64,000 nucleotides of DNA, from contig OX344751.2 in assembly GCA_947034885.2 (NCBI GenBank), positions 20,150,001-20,214,000 of the forward strand. The letters are read 5' to 3'. Shown here one piece after another: positions 12,713 through 24,148 of the stretch. The notes beneath the pieces were generated by a model. That model searched no databases, had not been told where the DNA came from, and saw only the letters and a list, made by a program, of their open reading frames with translations. Positions within the stretch are counted from its first letter, which is position 1. Every line of letters starts with the position of its first letter. The translations under genes and the position numbers were made by a program. The stretch is from Thuidium tamariscinum. Lineage: Eukaryota > Streptophyta > Bryopsida > Hypnales > Thuidiaceae.

Positions 12713-14376
12713 GATACTGCCTGCCGTAGGGCCGTCGGGCCGTAGGCAGGTTTACCATAAGTTCTTGGGGAAACCCAATAACCTCAACGCTCGTCCGTCC
12801 CTTGGGCTGCGGGGCGGAATGAGATTCCGACCCGGCTGTCCCCCGATCGCCGGCCCTCACGTTGCCTCGCGTGCTCCACAGTTGCGCGAGGCCAATCTGG
12901 GACGGCGAGGTGCAGCCACAGACTCACCGCCCTACACTACTCGTTGCACTGCTGTCGCCGGGATCCCTCGCTGACAGATTAGCATGCATCTGTGCCCCGC
13001 ACTGCACATCCTTATAATATTTGTCAACTCTCCCTTCGCTGCTGACCAACTTGCTGACCACTTGATCAGCCAGCGTTCTGCAAATATCATATCGTCGCCG
13101 GACCCTCCTGATTAGAGGGATCACAGTTGTCCTCGATCTTCAGACCGACGCTAGCTTTACGGTGGGGAATCATCGACCAACGTCAGCTAAGCTAAGTAAC
13201 TTGAGAGCTGGATTATATATTTTTATTGAGTGCGATTGTACGTACTGGCACCGTACGTCGAAGAGAGTAATTCACGTATTGTCACCACGATCGATCACTA
13301 GCGTAGCACTCGTCCTTGCATCCCGCACGTGAGGCAACTGTTCAGTCAGCTGCGGGAGTTTTAATACTGCAGGCGGCGAGAATAAGATCGACATCCCACG
13401 GTTATATTTACATCTGCGTCGTGACACCACTTGGATCGAAGTGGGAAAATCTCTACATTTAATTTCACATTTTGGGGATCGGAAGGCAAGTTGCAAGCGC
13501 TGACAGGAGTGCTCTAGGGGGAATTTGGTGAATCGCGACGCGGTACTGTGCAGCTCGCGCAGTGCATTTGGGTCTCGGGGGAAGCTAGTATAAAGCGGGG
13601 CATCGGTCGTCAGGGTCACACACCTCCCTGCAATCTTGGGTTTGATTGTCGCTGTGGGGTCCTGAATGGCGAGTGCTGACGCAACCGTAGCTTGAGGAGG
13701 TGCGGGGCATTACGTACGAAGATTTGTCAAGAAGCTGCGTGCAAAGCTTTAGATACTATTCCACTTGCAGCAGATCCCTGTGTGTCCGATCATCGAGGAT
13801 TCGAGGTCCACAGCTTGCCATCTCCCTGCGAAACTCTGCTGGAAATAGGTGATCATCAGGACGTCGTTAGTTTGACGGACTCGATCTGTACACGCACATT
13901 TTAATTTGTTTGCCTCACTTGCACGTGTAACGTTGACCTGCATGTACACTCCTTGCATTTCCAGTTAGGTCTACATGCAGATCGAGGTGCCTGTTTCTTT
14001 GCAATCTATTCTGTCAGTACGATAGATCATGAACCGTAGTTTAAAGTTATTAGATGTATAGTTATGCATGAATGATGTAGATATGGACAATGACAGGTAG
14101 AGCAAGGTTTAGGTGTTCCGGTCCCATGTAGGCATTCCGCTCTCGACTTTGAGAAAAAATGAGCGTGAAAATATCGTGATCTGCTGGGCTCTATCTATGT
14201 GGAAGAATGACGCACTACGATCAAAATACCTGCACATCACACGTCAACATGTATCCGCATTTTCTACTTCTTGCTAGCGAGTAGCGATGAGATGTAGCAG
14301 TAATCCAGCACAGTCTAGGAATTATGATTGCTTAGGCTAAGAGCTTGCTTGTGTGGAATGCAAATTTGATTACAGG
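12713..14376. other. GC-richer island upstream of the DUF2235 gene
   Basis: Base composition shifts abruptly at about 12713 from AT-rich repeat DNA to balanced or GC-rich sequence that does not recur in the window. Several short frames exist on both strands (for example 12648-12974 + and 13272-13619 -), but none shows a recognisable motif and I do not call them genes. The region probably holds the promoter and 5' leader of the gene at 14377. A TATA-like element lies at 13214-13220 and a possible splice acceptor (TTACAG/G) just before the ATG. Confidence 0.5.
13214..13220 (+). promoter_or_regulatory. TATA-like element, tentative
   Basis: GATTATATATTTTTATTGAG is the only strong TATA-like run in the GC-richer island on this strand upstream of the DUF2235 frame. 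It lies about 1.16 kb before the ATG, so it would need a long leader or a 5' intron ending at the TTACAG at about 14370-14375. Confidence 0.25.
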
Positions 14377-16044
14377 ATGAGTCAAAATGGGACCAACCAT
14401 TCGGAAGCTCTCCAGCAGGCCCCGTCGAAGCCCACCTTCCGTCGTCTCGTGGTGATGTTTGATGGTACTGGGAATAACAGGCAGAGTATGACCAACGTAT
14501 CCCGTATGTTTGAAGCTATTGACGATTCGCACCCACAATCTTACAAGAGCATTCATCGAGGCATTCCTGATTCGAAGGCCGAAAACGGGCCGCTCTTCCC
14601 CGCTTGTACGAGGATCGTCCATTGCGAAAAGTGCAGTCAGCCCACGATGGAGCAGCTGAAACATGAAGGTGACGTGAGTAAACCCTACCTCCGTGCCGGC
14701 TTCCCGTGTGACTCGTGCCATCAATTTTTGGTGGAGCCTGAACTGCAGCCCCTCCAACTGGTGAAGTATATCAAAGGGGTTGGAACGGATTATCTTGGAT
14801 TAATTGGAAAGGCTACGGGTCAATGTTTCGGTTACGGCCTGTCAGGTAAGATCAAAGAGGGATATCGTTGGCTGTGCGACTTCTACCAGGAAGGAGACGA
14901 GGTTTTCGTGTTCGGTTTCAGTCGGGGGGCATTTGCCGCGCGCAGTCTGGTCTCGCTGCTGCACAGATGTAACGGCGTCTTCAAGAGACCGGATGAGTCA
15001 TATGATGACGAGGACACGAAAGCACAGAATTCGAAGGACCTTGCGAAGGCCATCGAGATAGCATACGCTTATTACGAGAAATGTGAGAAGCTCAGTATAG
15101 ATGAATACGATAATGCCGAGCAGAAGGATGTTTTCAATGAATACCTCGAGAAGGAAACCATCAGGATTGAACGATTGCATGTGCAGGTGAAGATGCTCGG
15201 CGTGTGGGATACAGTCGGCGCTCTCGACTTCCCCGAGAGTAAGCATGCGATCTTCAACAAACACAAACTTAGCCGAGCGCAGTACAAGTTCCACGAACAA
15301 GGCCTCCCCTGCATCGTGGAAAACGCCTACCATGCTCTCGCCCTCGACGAGTATCGCAAGGATTTCGGAGCAACACTCTGGCCAAATCGACATTCCGAAG
15401 AGCAGGAAGTCAAACAAGTCTGGTTCGTCGGGAGCCATTGCAACGTGGGCGGCGGCGCAGATCTGGACGATGTCATCGACCCGGATGATCTCTGGCAATA
15501 CTCCTACGTGTGGATGCAGCGACACGCCGAGAAGCATGGCCTCCGATTCTTCTGGAGCTACGAGTCTCCGGCCACTGGACATGACAATCTGCGCACGAGG
15601 CGGGTGTCGCTCAGGGAGCCGGAGCCCTCTCACAAAAACTTTCTCAAGGGGATTTACCCATGGCTTTCTCCCCCACATCTCCGCCCGATTGACCCAAATC
15701 TGGCCATGCTGCACTGGTCTGTCAAAGCGCGATTGAATGTCACGAATGAGGACCTGGACGAACAGAATCTGGATCTGGGTAAACAGTGCACGCCGTACCG
15801 AGTCTACCGACCGGCGTCCCTCCTGGGAAACCACAAATCGGAAGTTGCTAAAAATGACGCACGTAAAAAATTTCTGGCGACAGTAATTCACGAGGGCAGT
15901 ACGGAGGTAATAGTGCCTTATCAAGTGGACGCGTGGGGCATCCACAAAAAGGCAGCCCCGAAGTGGCACATCGAAACGGACGATGTGACGAAGTGTTCGC
16001 CTTTGAAGCTGACGCCGCGTAAGAAGAACACGGAGAAGAAGTGA
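14377..16044 (+). CDS. DUF2235 (Tle1-like) alpha/beta-hydrolase protein, 555 aa
   Basis: The frame matches the DUF2235 (T6SS phospholipase Tle1-like) domain from about residue 22 onward. FDGTGN (28-33) forms the oxyanion-region start. GVGT lies at about 134. GFSRG (180-184) holds the nucleophile Ser182. WDTVGA holds Asp278. GSHCNVGGG holds His354. All three triad residues are present, so a lipase or esterase-type activity is plausible; the substrate is unknown. Between FDGTGN and GFSRG is an insertion with CxxC (83/86) and CxxC (111/114), which looks like a zinc ribbon. The C-terminus is basic (PRKKNTEKK). There is no signal peptide or membrane helix. The upstream in-frame extension has no ATG, so I chose ATG 14377. 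It follows TTACAGG, which could be a splice acceptor. The coding part has no introns and is richer in GC than its surroundings. Confidence 0.9.
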   Translation: MSQNGTNHSEALQQAPSKPTFRRLVVMFDGTGNNRQSMTNVSRMFEAIDDSHPQSYKSIHRGIPDSKAENGPLFPACTRIVHCEKCSQPTMEQLKHEGDVSKPYLRAGFPCDSCHQFLVEPELQPLQLVKYIKGVGTDYLGLIGKATGQCFGYGLSGKIKEGYRWLCDFYQEGDEVFVFGFSRGAFAARSLVSLLHRCNGVFKRPDESYDDEDTKAQNSKDLAKAIEIAYAYYEKCEKLSIDEYDNAEQKDVFNEYLEKETIRIERLHVQVKMLGVWDTVGALDFPESKHAIFNKHKLSRAQYKFHEQGLPCIVENAYHALALDEYRKDFGATLWPNRHSEEQEVKQVWFVGSHCNVGGGADLDDVIDPDDLWQYSYVWMQRHAEKHGLRFFWSYESPATGHDNLRTRRVSLREPEPSHKNFLKGIYPWLSPPHLRPIDPNLAMLHWSVKARLNVTNEDLDEQNLDLGKQCTPYRVYRPASLLGNHKSEVAKNDARKKFLATVIHEGSTEVIVPYQVDAWGIHKKAAPKWHIETDDVTKCSPLKLTPRKKNTEKK

Positions 16045-16966
16045 AGAACAGGGAAGGGAAGGAGAAAGGAGACAAGAAAGTGGGGTAGGAAGCGGAGAAC
16101 AGGGATCGAGGAGGCTGACCCGGAGCTTGATGGGTGGCATAAATTTGTGGGATGTCTTCCCTCTGGAACTCACAAACCAATGACGAAAATGGAGAGAAGT
16201 AGGAAATTCCGTACTTCTTTTTATACGTTTCCTTGTGGAGGCCTATTTTGAGACTTTTTAGTACCCATGTAGAGAGCTTCTGCGATTACGAATTAGCTCT
16301 GTAGACTGCATTTAATTGAATCCCATATTGTTTGCAACAACTTTTGGATGGATATGTGTAGGAGCAGCAATTGAAATCTCGAGATTCCAACTGTGCTTAA
16401 CCAAAAATTATTTTTGTCATCATTAATGTGTTCTAGTGGTCAATTCTGTCGGTTATGAAGTCCCATTTTGCACTTTCTTTTGGGAAAACTATTGAACTTC
16501 CCTATGTAGATACTGTGGAAGATAATAATCCTCGATTTCACTTGTTTTGGATTCTCTTTCTTTCTTTGGTCACAAAACTCGAGTCAATCAAGATTGAGGA
16601 TTCTAGCTCGTCACTATGTACAAGTGCTCCGTAGTTTCGAGTTCCCTGAATACCTGTCATGTTGATTAGTGATTAACTGATTACTGTACTGTACACATCT
16701 GTTTGATCGTGGGTGCTAACTAGCTAGATCGATGAAGCGGTGTCTCCCGAGCCGGGCGACCCTAGGGAGAGTCGAGTGTACTTCCAATCCAATGCTCAGG
16801 TGAAGTGAGGCAAGAAATTCTGACAACCCTCCGAGTTGGATTCTCGTTAGCTTTCAAGAGTTGGAAATCTATTATGGGATTGTTTTTGTGCGATCCAGTT
16901 CAGGCAGCATTTTGACCACAGTTCACCATTCCGACACATGAGGTAGAGTCGTAGAGATGAACTCCC
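16045..16966. other. 3' flank of the DUF2235 gene
   Basis: GC-richer, purine-rich sequence continues to about 16110 and then fades to mixed composition. This presumably includes the 3' untranslated region. I see no second gene, no tRNA and no repeat shared with the rest of the window before the MITE terminus at 16967. Confidence 0.45.
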
Positions 16967-18171
16967 GGCTGATTGCAAGAAACACTTGTCCTGTTTTGTA
17001 TTACACTACATATGCTGATCTATTTTTTGGCCATAATTTTTGTGTTTTGGCTTCGATTGAATTAAGATTTGTAGGGAAGGTATTCATAATTATCATACAC
17101 CTTTCCTAATTTTTTCATAATTTTAAAAAATAATTTACTATCCAAAAATAGACCCCAATTGGATGTCACTCTTTGCAGTTTAGAGATTTTTAGTACTATA
17201 AAGTGTGTTTTTTTAATGATTTTAAGATGAAATTTGGATGAAATGATCTTCTAGTAGACTTCTAACTCTCTAGGGAAGGATTTTTAAAAATAGTTAATTT
17301 TATGTGGTGTGGAGGTCTACAAAGTGAACTTTTTTTTGCTTGTATTTTGAAACATATAAAATATTATTTTGATGATTTTTTTGGTAAATGACCATCTACA
17401 TAAAGTTTTTGCAAATGGAAAATGTTTATTTTTTGAAAATAATTATTTTTACTATTTAAAAAAAATTAAAACATGAAAATATGTATTTTCTTGAGGTTTG
17501 GCACTTTTCAAGTTCTCCTACTTAAAGAATTTTTCTATTCATTTTCTTTGGTGAAAACCTTCATCTTAGAGGTGTGTACATTATTAATATTTTTTAAATT
17601 TAAAAAATAACAAATTTTTAATTTTAAAGTACTCCCGAAAAAATCAGCCAAACACAACCAAATCGGCCATTAGGAAAATTATGAACCCAAGGAATGCCCC
17701 CGAGTTTTGGTAGTGCAAGCCTAATTCAAGTAGCCTAGATTGTCCTTTAATCTTGTCCTTCAACTTGACTTGAAACATCAATATCTTGTGTGATGTACAT
17801 ATTTGCTAGGACATGTCAATCCAAAAAAAATATTGGGAAAAAGATACAATGTATACTTCACGAGTTATAAAATATTTAATTATGCTTCAAACTTCTCTTG
17901 TTGTACACAATGCATAGGCTCTTCAATTAAATACAAGCTAGCATAGTACCACAAGTCACTTTCATGATGAAGTAGAGCAACTCTCGGCCAATGGGAGTAG
18001 AGTTTCATGTTCCAAACCATCATGATTGTTAGCATTCATCTTGAGCGGAAATAGGGGAATTGTCTTGGTCAATAAATATTGAAGTACAATTAAAGCAATT
18101 AATCGGGGGCTTGAGATTTCATTTTAAAGGGCACTCTTTGGGTTCATAATTTGTGTTTCTTGCAATCACCC
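16967..18171. mobile_element. Family C element, longer copy (about 1.2 kb)
   Basis: The left end GGCTGATTGCAAGAAACACT is mirrored by the right end TGTTTCTTGCAATCACC(C). CTCCC occurs on both sides (16962-16966 region and 18171-18175) and may be a 5-bp target duplication. The first 670 bp align with the 729-bp copy at 42751; the extra 500 bp before the right end are private. No coding frame is recognised. Confidence 0.55.
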
Positions 18172-19383
18172 TCCCTAAGTTTCTGTTTCTCATTGAAGGC
18201 TTGCTGAGTACCATGATCCAGCAAATACCTCTGCTACAGAAATCTTTCTAGGATTTGTATATGGAGACTCTGCAGCGGTAGGACGCACTTTGAGATCTCA
18301 GAAACCATTGAATCGCTAGTGTTACATGGGAAGATATGAACATCATTAATTGTATTTGTACAGTACAAGTATGATTATCAGAAATTGACCAACGAGGGTT
18401 CACCAGATAGACAATGATCGAGGAACAAGTAAGATTTATGAGTTTCATTCAAACTTTTCTTTGGCATACAACTACCTCAATTAAGGGCAAAACACCCATT
18501 CCCGTGCCTGTTCCTTTCAATGGAGAATAGATTCACCTAAATGTGTTAGTAGAGTTCCCTTAATGTATTTGCCACATGTGTGATTGTAATTTACTGACAC
18601 AATTGAAGGACACATAGGAAAATCTGGTTGGCTAAGTGTTGATTTTTGCAGGTTTCAGTTTTGGGGGCACCTATAGAACGGTTTCACAGGTTTAGGGAGC
18701 CAACACATTGAAAATTTGTAGAAATTAAATATTGTAGCCGAAAAATCTATTTTTTTTAATATTCATGATTTTCACTCGCTAATACTAGAAAAATATCATT
18801 TTTAGAAAACTGTGCCTCCAACTATGCTAAACTCCTTATTTTGACGGTTTTGGGTGTTTCCACTGTAGGCTACAGCCTGACGACATGAATTTTTACAATC
18901 TTGTAGAATCTCTCACCAATAGAGAAGTCTAATTTTATCACCAAAGTAGATCTTGGGTTGTTGGCCATAACATCAATTTCATTAAACTGGCGCAATTCCA
19001 TTAATCCTGAGTAACCTAGAGTTTGGCAACCTAAAATTATTGGATGCCTGCATGAATAGGTGCATTCTACATTTCTACAAAAATCCTTAAAGTCATTCGT
19101 TGGACACTTTCTGTCCACAAACTTTCATGGCACTACTAGAATAAAGGGGGGTATACAACGTTTTTGAGCCACGTTTGGTGAGCTTTTATAAAAAAAAGTA
19201 ACGTTTGGCAATGCAATGTGACAAGTTTGACTAAGAATCCAACATTTTGAACAACGTTCCTTCTTTGAGTGCGTTTCCAATGCATTTCCAGAAGGTACAA
19301 TTCTTATAATAGGGTGATTACAAATATTGAATAGTTCACATGCACTTGCTACGGAATGCCTTGCTCAGGCCACGGTTATTATT
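18172..19383. other. Mixed DNA with a stray CACTA-type terminus
   Basis: No gene is supported. CACTACTAGAATAAAGGGG at 19131, followed by repeated AACGTTT motifs, resembles the left end and subterminal region of a CACTA element. No matching right end (CTAGTAGTG) with a target duplication was found before or after it, so it is at best a fragment, cut off near the piggyBac-type element at 19388. Confidence 0.3.
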
Positions 19384-19387
19384 TTAA

Positions 19388-20117
19388 CCCTAAAACGCCG
19401 GGCCTATGACCACTAGTTTCAGGGTGCACTCTCAGTTACTCAGTTCATAACCATTTTGTAACCAGATGTGTATGGAAACTTTTATTTTTATTTTTCAAAG
19501 ATGAAACTACATGTCCTCTGTACTTCACAGAAATTTCAGATTTTTTGAGGAAAATTGTATTTTCTGAAATTTTTTGAAGAGAAATTGAAGAAAAAATCAT
19601 ATAAAATATAAAATAATTTCAAAAAATCTGAGAATTTCACCATGTGTGAAAAATACAGTGGAAATCATCATGGTGTAAACTAATTTGCCATGTACATCTA
19701 TAATTAGAATGCATTGGACATTAAAAATACAGCCAAAGTTCAAACTGCAATAAAATATTCAATTTTACAATTTTTTTCAAAATTTCAATTGGAGAGGAAA
19801 CTAGAGTACAGGACCTCCATTTCATAAGTTGGGCTCAAATTCAAAAAGTGTTGTTTTCAAGGAGAAATTTCAGATTTACTCAATTTCTCAAAATACACTA
19901 ATTAAAATGACAAATTTTGCCATCCGTTTTTCTTCATTATTTCTCAATTACATGAAAAAATACATTAATTACACTAAGAATTCACTTGGACACTCTTTGT
20001 AACTCAACATGAAAGGTCATCGGAAAAGAAATGGATGAAAAAACTACTGTTCAGTCCTTCTGGTGGCTTGGAGAAGTCATTCGTAAGCCACAAAATGGCA
20101 CCACCGGCGCTTAGGGG
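19388..20117. mobile_element. piggyBac-type MITE (730 bp)
   Basis: It is flanked by TTAA at 19384-19387 and 20118-20121. Left terminus is CCCTAAAACGCCGG; the right terminus, read inward, is CCCCTAAGCGCCGG. The right terminus resembles the left terminus of the large piggyBac (CCCTTAAGCGGACGG), which suggests a shared transposase. No coding capacity is present. Confidence 0.8.
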
Positions 20118-20129
20118 TTAAGCTTTAGT

Positions 20130-20716
20130 TAAAGTAGGAGGCTCGAATTTTCAGAGGTCATTTAGAATCGACCCTACAAAAGGGGCTTGAATTGAGCAGA
20201 GCATTTTCCAAATGAATAGGCCTTTTTTGTATAAAAAAATATCAATTCCTGTGCTTCATTTAAAGACAACTATATCTTTGATATTGTGACTGTAATGAGA
20301 GAAATGTACTAGTACTATGATTGTTATTGCACATATATTAAAATAATAGTTTCACTTGATGGAGTACATTGTTCTTTGAATTAGAACTAGAAGAATATAA
20401 AGTGCTTGCTTTTATGACTGAACTGAACCATCCCAAGCACCATGGTATTCACTTCTTGGACTGTTTTTTTCTATTCAAAGACATGTATGACTTAGAATAA
20501 GCTGTACCTTATGAACACAAATAGTGCCCTATGGCCATATGTCTTTGAAAATCACTAGTTATTTCAATTGCAGTCCAAAAATTTAGGAAAATTTTGCAAG
20601 TCATACTTTTCTTACAGCTGCATTTGGGAAAAAATTGCCACCACTATCTGGTGCATTGATTTTTGCACAACCCTCTACTTTTTCTAAGGTGCACGATTCA
20701 AGAGCCTCCTACCTTA
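20130..20716 (-). mobile_element. MITE family A, copy 2 (inverted, about 590 bp)
   Basis: This is a full-length inverted copy of 169-767, ending AGCCTCCTACCTTA on the right. The left terminus has one change (TAAAGTAGGAGGCT). It abuts the piggyBac-type MITE at 19388-20117. No exact target duplication is preserved. Confidence 0.75.
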
Positions 20717-22135
20717 GCTAGTCTGCCCTTTGGCTATCTAAGAGCTGGTTTCCATTACAGGGCTGGATGTCTGTGAGTCCCTGATTCGTCACCGGGGACT
20801 CACGGGTTCTTTTTTCGAATTCCTACATAAATTAAGGTGTAATTAGGCTTATAAAATCCACAAAAGGGCATTAAACCGGTATTGGCATTACACATACCAA
20901 TGTGCCATTTGGTCATTAGGTGGGATTTAGGATAGTTTACATCCAAAATGGCCCTTCTCTTAGCTAAATAGACGCCAAACTGATAGCGATGTGCAAGATT
21001 AGGGTAAGAAGACTAAAAAAGCCCTGTCTAGGCTAGGAAGTCCTCATGGGGGAATCTAGAGGGAATACGGGCGGAATACTAACCTTGAAATGTAGGTACC
21101 GGCCGAATTCCTAATTCTAGGAGCACGCACTGGGGATGCAGATTTGCATCCGGGTGGGGGGATCCCATGGGTGGTCCCCTCTAAAGTTTGGGAATTTTCC
21201 GACGTTGTTTGGATATTTTCCCAGACGGTCAACCGTAGTGGACTTTGGGTGGGAATTCGAAAGAATATCCCAAAGTGCGGTAAAATCCCACTAAAAATCC
21301 GGCGAGGCGGTCTCACACCAATGGAGCGCTTCCCCAAGTTTCAAGACAAATCGATAGTTGGAAGATCTCGAATCGACGACATTCCTCCCCAATTGACAAT
21401 TTAAATGATGGAAGCTACAGGTGACCGGCGTACCGGGGCCATACGACACCGGATCGGGGCCTACTTTGGATCTTTTCCTACACCCCTCTATCTACTTAGG
21501 AGATTGGTGAAGGTTTGGGGTCCTAAATTGCCAAATCCCAAAAGTTGGGAATTTATCCCAACTTTGACCCCAACTTACACCAAGATTCTTTGAGAATTTG
21601 GACATAGTGTAAGGGATAAGGGATTCCTACTAAACTAATTATGGCCTTCCGAACCCAATGGCGCAATCCGTTTGTCACTCAGAGCTAAACTCCAAAAGTT
21701 AGCCTATTGGGGACAGCACATGGAGGAGAAATTGGGGTTTAAGGCCCCCCAATGCTTTTTTGGGGAGTTTGGGCCCCAATGGACGTGGGGAACGTGTAGG
21801 GAACGCGTGGGGAACTCCGGGCACATGTGAGAGCAAGTACCACCTCAAAAAGTTAGTGGAGGTGGCTCCAAGTGCTTGGTGTAAGTAATTTCAAATTAAG
21901 TAGGTGGGAACACATGGGAACTTCTCCCATGTGAGAACTTGTAGATTTTGGGGAAGGTAAATTAGGTGGTTTTGCAAGTTCTTGTAAGGTTAGGTAAGAT
22001 TTGAATTTCTCAATTCAAATTGTGTAGATTTTAGGTGGATAGTTAGATTTGGGATTGGTAAACATGTACGGACCTCCTAAATTCCCTCATCTAGTTATTC
22101 TTAGTAGATTAAGGGGGGGGGTGCTCCCTTTTGAG

Positions 22136-22144
22136 TATAAAAGG
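22136..22144 (+). promoter_or_regulatory. TATA box
   Basis: TATAAAAGG sits between a G-rich stretch and a long CT-rich run (TCTCCTCTCATTCTTTCTC), the layout of a plant core promoter with an initiator-like pyrimidine patch. It does not precede a recognisable gene, so it may be the promoter of the surrounding repeat element. Confidence 0.4.
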
Positions 22145-22940
22145 GGCGGCATTCTCCTCTCATTCTTTCTCTTTTCTCACTCCTACCCATTTAAGGGAGG
22201 AGGACTATTAGGCCCGGGTTATGCCGGAATTCCTTTGGCTTTTGATGCCAAGGGAGCCTTTGATGGTCTTTTGGGGTTTCTACACCCTTGGTAAGTGTGG
22301 TTTGTACTTGGGGACTTGAGACCCCCCCAAGTTGGTGGAATTTTATGCAATTTAATCTTGGTTCACTCTTGTATTGTGCCACTATTGAGAGGTGTTGTGG
22401 GAGAGAACTTGGGAGGAACCGAGGGGTTACTAGGGAGGTGACTTCGAGAGTATGTTGCATCTTATGTTCACCCTCTTCTCCCTCTTCTCTTGGTCATGGG
22501 TTTAATCTAGTTCCATAGGGGACGGCGAAGCTATGAACCCCCACCATCCTTAGAAACCAAAAGTCTTAGCCACGTGTCAAAACGCCTCACTCTCATGGCG
22601 AAGCTTTGATCCCCCTAAGTCTTAGCGGGGTGTCAAATAACCTTCTCCTTGAGTTAGAATCAATGTGTAGTGTTGAACACGGTTGGCACTAAGTCAACGT
22701 TTAGCATCCAACATCCATTGAATTAAAATCCTTGGGCCACATTAGCTTGTTTTGGTTAAGAAGTTCCTAGTTTCACTTGAAAACCAAAAATCCAAAGTTT
22801 GTTTCTAAACTCCAGCGCTAGAGCCCAGCCAGCCAGAGCCCGCAGCCAGCCAGGTACTGCAGCCGGGTCCAGGGGGTTCGGGGGTCTGGGAGTCCAAGGG
22901 GTTCGGAGGGTCCAGGGGGTCCTTGGGCAAAAAATTAGTA

Positions 22941-23080
22941 GAAATTAGTTGGGTTAGGGGATAGTCTAGAAATTAGTTGGTTTAGGGGATAGTCTAGAAA
23001 TTAGTTGATTTAGGGGATAGTCTAGAAATTAGTTGGGTTAGGGGATAGTCTAGAGATTAGTTGAGCTAGGAAATAGTAAA
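22941..23080 (+). repeat. 28-bp tandem repeat, about five units
   Basis: The unit, built on TTAGGGGATAGTCTAGAAAT, recurs at 22941, 22969, 22997, 23025 and 23053 with a few substitutions. There is no coding or spacer structure of a CRISPR array. Confidence 0.85.
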
Positions 23081-23396
23081 CACTAATAGGGTGGGGAGGT
23101 AGTTTGCGAAAAGACCTATCTGTAAAAAACACCCGGAAGGGGATAAATAAAAGAGCTGGGGCCAAGACATGGCAATGATGGACGTGGCGTGGAGTGAAGA
23201 GGACCGGACACGGGGGACACACGGAAAAGAGGTGGACCTCTAAACCTTCCTTTGATTTAAATTAATTGATGCAATAGAGAATTAGCTAGTAGGAAAAGGT
23301 TAACATCTCAAGTGAGATTAAGGTCCGGCGATTAGCAACCACGAATAGGAAGGCAACTATAAAGAGAAGTAAAATAATGAATACACAAACATAGAG

Positions 23397-23800
23397 TGAA
23401 TTACATAGAGTAGACAAATACAAATACGTAGAGTAGAAGAATACATAGAGTAGAAGAGTACAAATACATAGAGTAGAAGAAGATGTAGATTAGACTAAAA
23501 CCAAGACAAATACGTAGAGTAGAAGAGTACAAATACATAGAGTAGAAGAAGACGTAGATTAGACTAAAACCAAGACAAATATGTAGAGTAGAAGAATACA
23601 TAGAGTAGAAGAGTACAAATATATAGAGTAGAAGAAGACGTAGATTAGACTAAAACCAAGACAAATACATAGAGTAGAATAAAGCGAAGACAAATACATA
23701 GAGTAGAATGAAGCAAAGACAAATACGTAGAGTAGAATAAAGCAAAGACAAAGATGTAGAGTAGGTCAAATACCAAAACGTAGAAGAATATAAGTACGTA
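23397..23800 (+). repeat. Minisatellite built on RTAGAGTAGAA
   Basis: A composite unit of about 69 bp containing GTAGAGTAGAAGAGTAC and GATTAGACTAAAACCAAGAC repeats imperfectly, breaking down to shorter RTAGAGTAGAATAAAGC units at the right. The repetitive small frames on the minus strand are by-products. Confidence 0.8.
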
Positions 23801-23923
23801 GAGTAGATCAATACAAGGGCAAATACGAGAGATGGGGTAGAAAATGCCAAGCATAGAGTAGAGTCAACCAAAGGCAACCCATGGGGATAAAATAGGAGGA
23901 ATAACCCCCTAGATTGGGCAGAA

Positions 23924-24148
23924 GGAAATAATTAGAAGTAGGACAAGAGAACGAAACACATAAAGTGAGGAAGTAATTAGAAGTAGGACAAGAGAACGAA
24001 ACACATAAAGTAAGGAAGCAATTAGAAGTAGGACAAGAGAACGAAACACATAAAGTGAGGAAGTAATTAGAAGTAGGACAAGAGAACGAAACACATAAAG
24101 TAAGGAAGCAATTAGAAGTAGGACAAAAGAACGAAACAAGTACACACC
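23924..24148 (+). repeat. 45-bp tandem repeat, five units
   Basis: Units begin at 23924, 23969, 24014, 24059 and 24104 (GGAAGTAATTAGAAGTAGGA...). The period is a multiple of three, so the minus strand stays open in two frames and would translate to a 15-residue hydrophobic repeat. I regard this as an effect of the period, not as a gene. Confidence 0.9.

Noticed and set aside
12720..12750. CCTGCC...GGCAGG with GGGCCGT repeats as a terminator or attachment site
   Set aside because: The arms are only six bases and the inner part is a direct, not inverted, repeat.
12648..13958. Several 66-118-codon frames on both strands in the GC-richer island
   Set aside because: They overlap each other, show no motif or repeat-free conservation signal visible here, and are expected by chance where GC is higher.
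14377..16044. Bacterial contamination or a type VI secretion effector locus
   Set aside because: Flanks on both sides are eukaryotic repeat DNA, there are no neighbouring bacterial genes, and DUF2235 proteins are known in eukaryotes.
14998..16173. 391-codon minus-strand frame opposite the DUF2235 gene
   Set aside because: It mirrors the real gene and has no recognisable domain; it is an antisense shadow.
19131..19383. Second CACTA element starting CACTACTAG
   Set aside because: Only one terminus was found and no paired end with a 3-bp duplication, so it is recorded only as a possible fragment.
22941..24148. CRISPR array
   Set aside because: The repeats are head-to-tail minisatellites without unique spacers, in a eukaryotic repeat landscape, with no cas genes.
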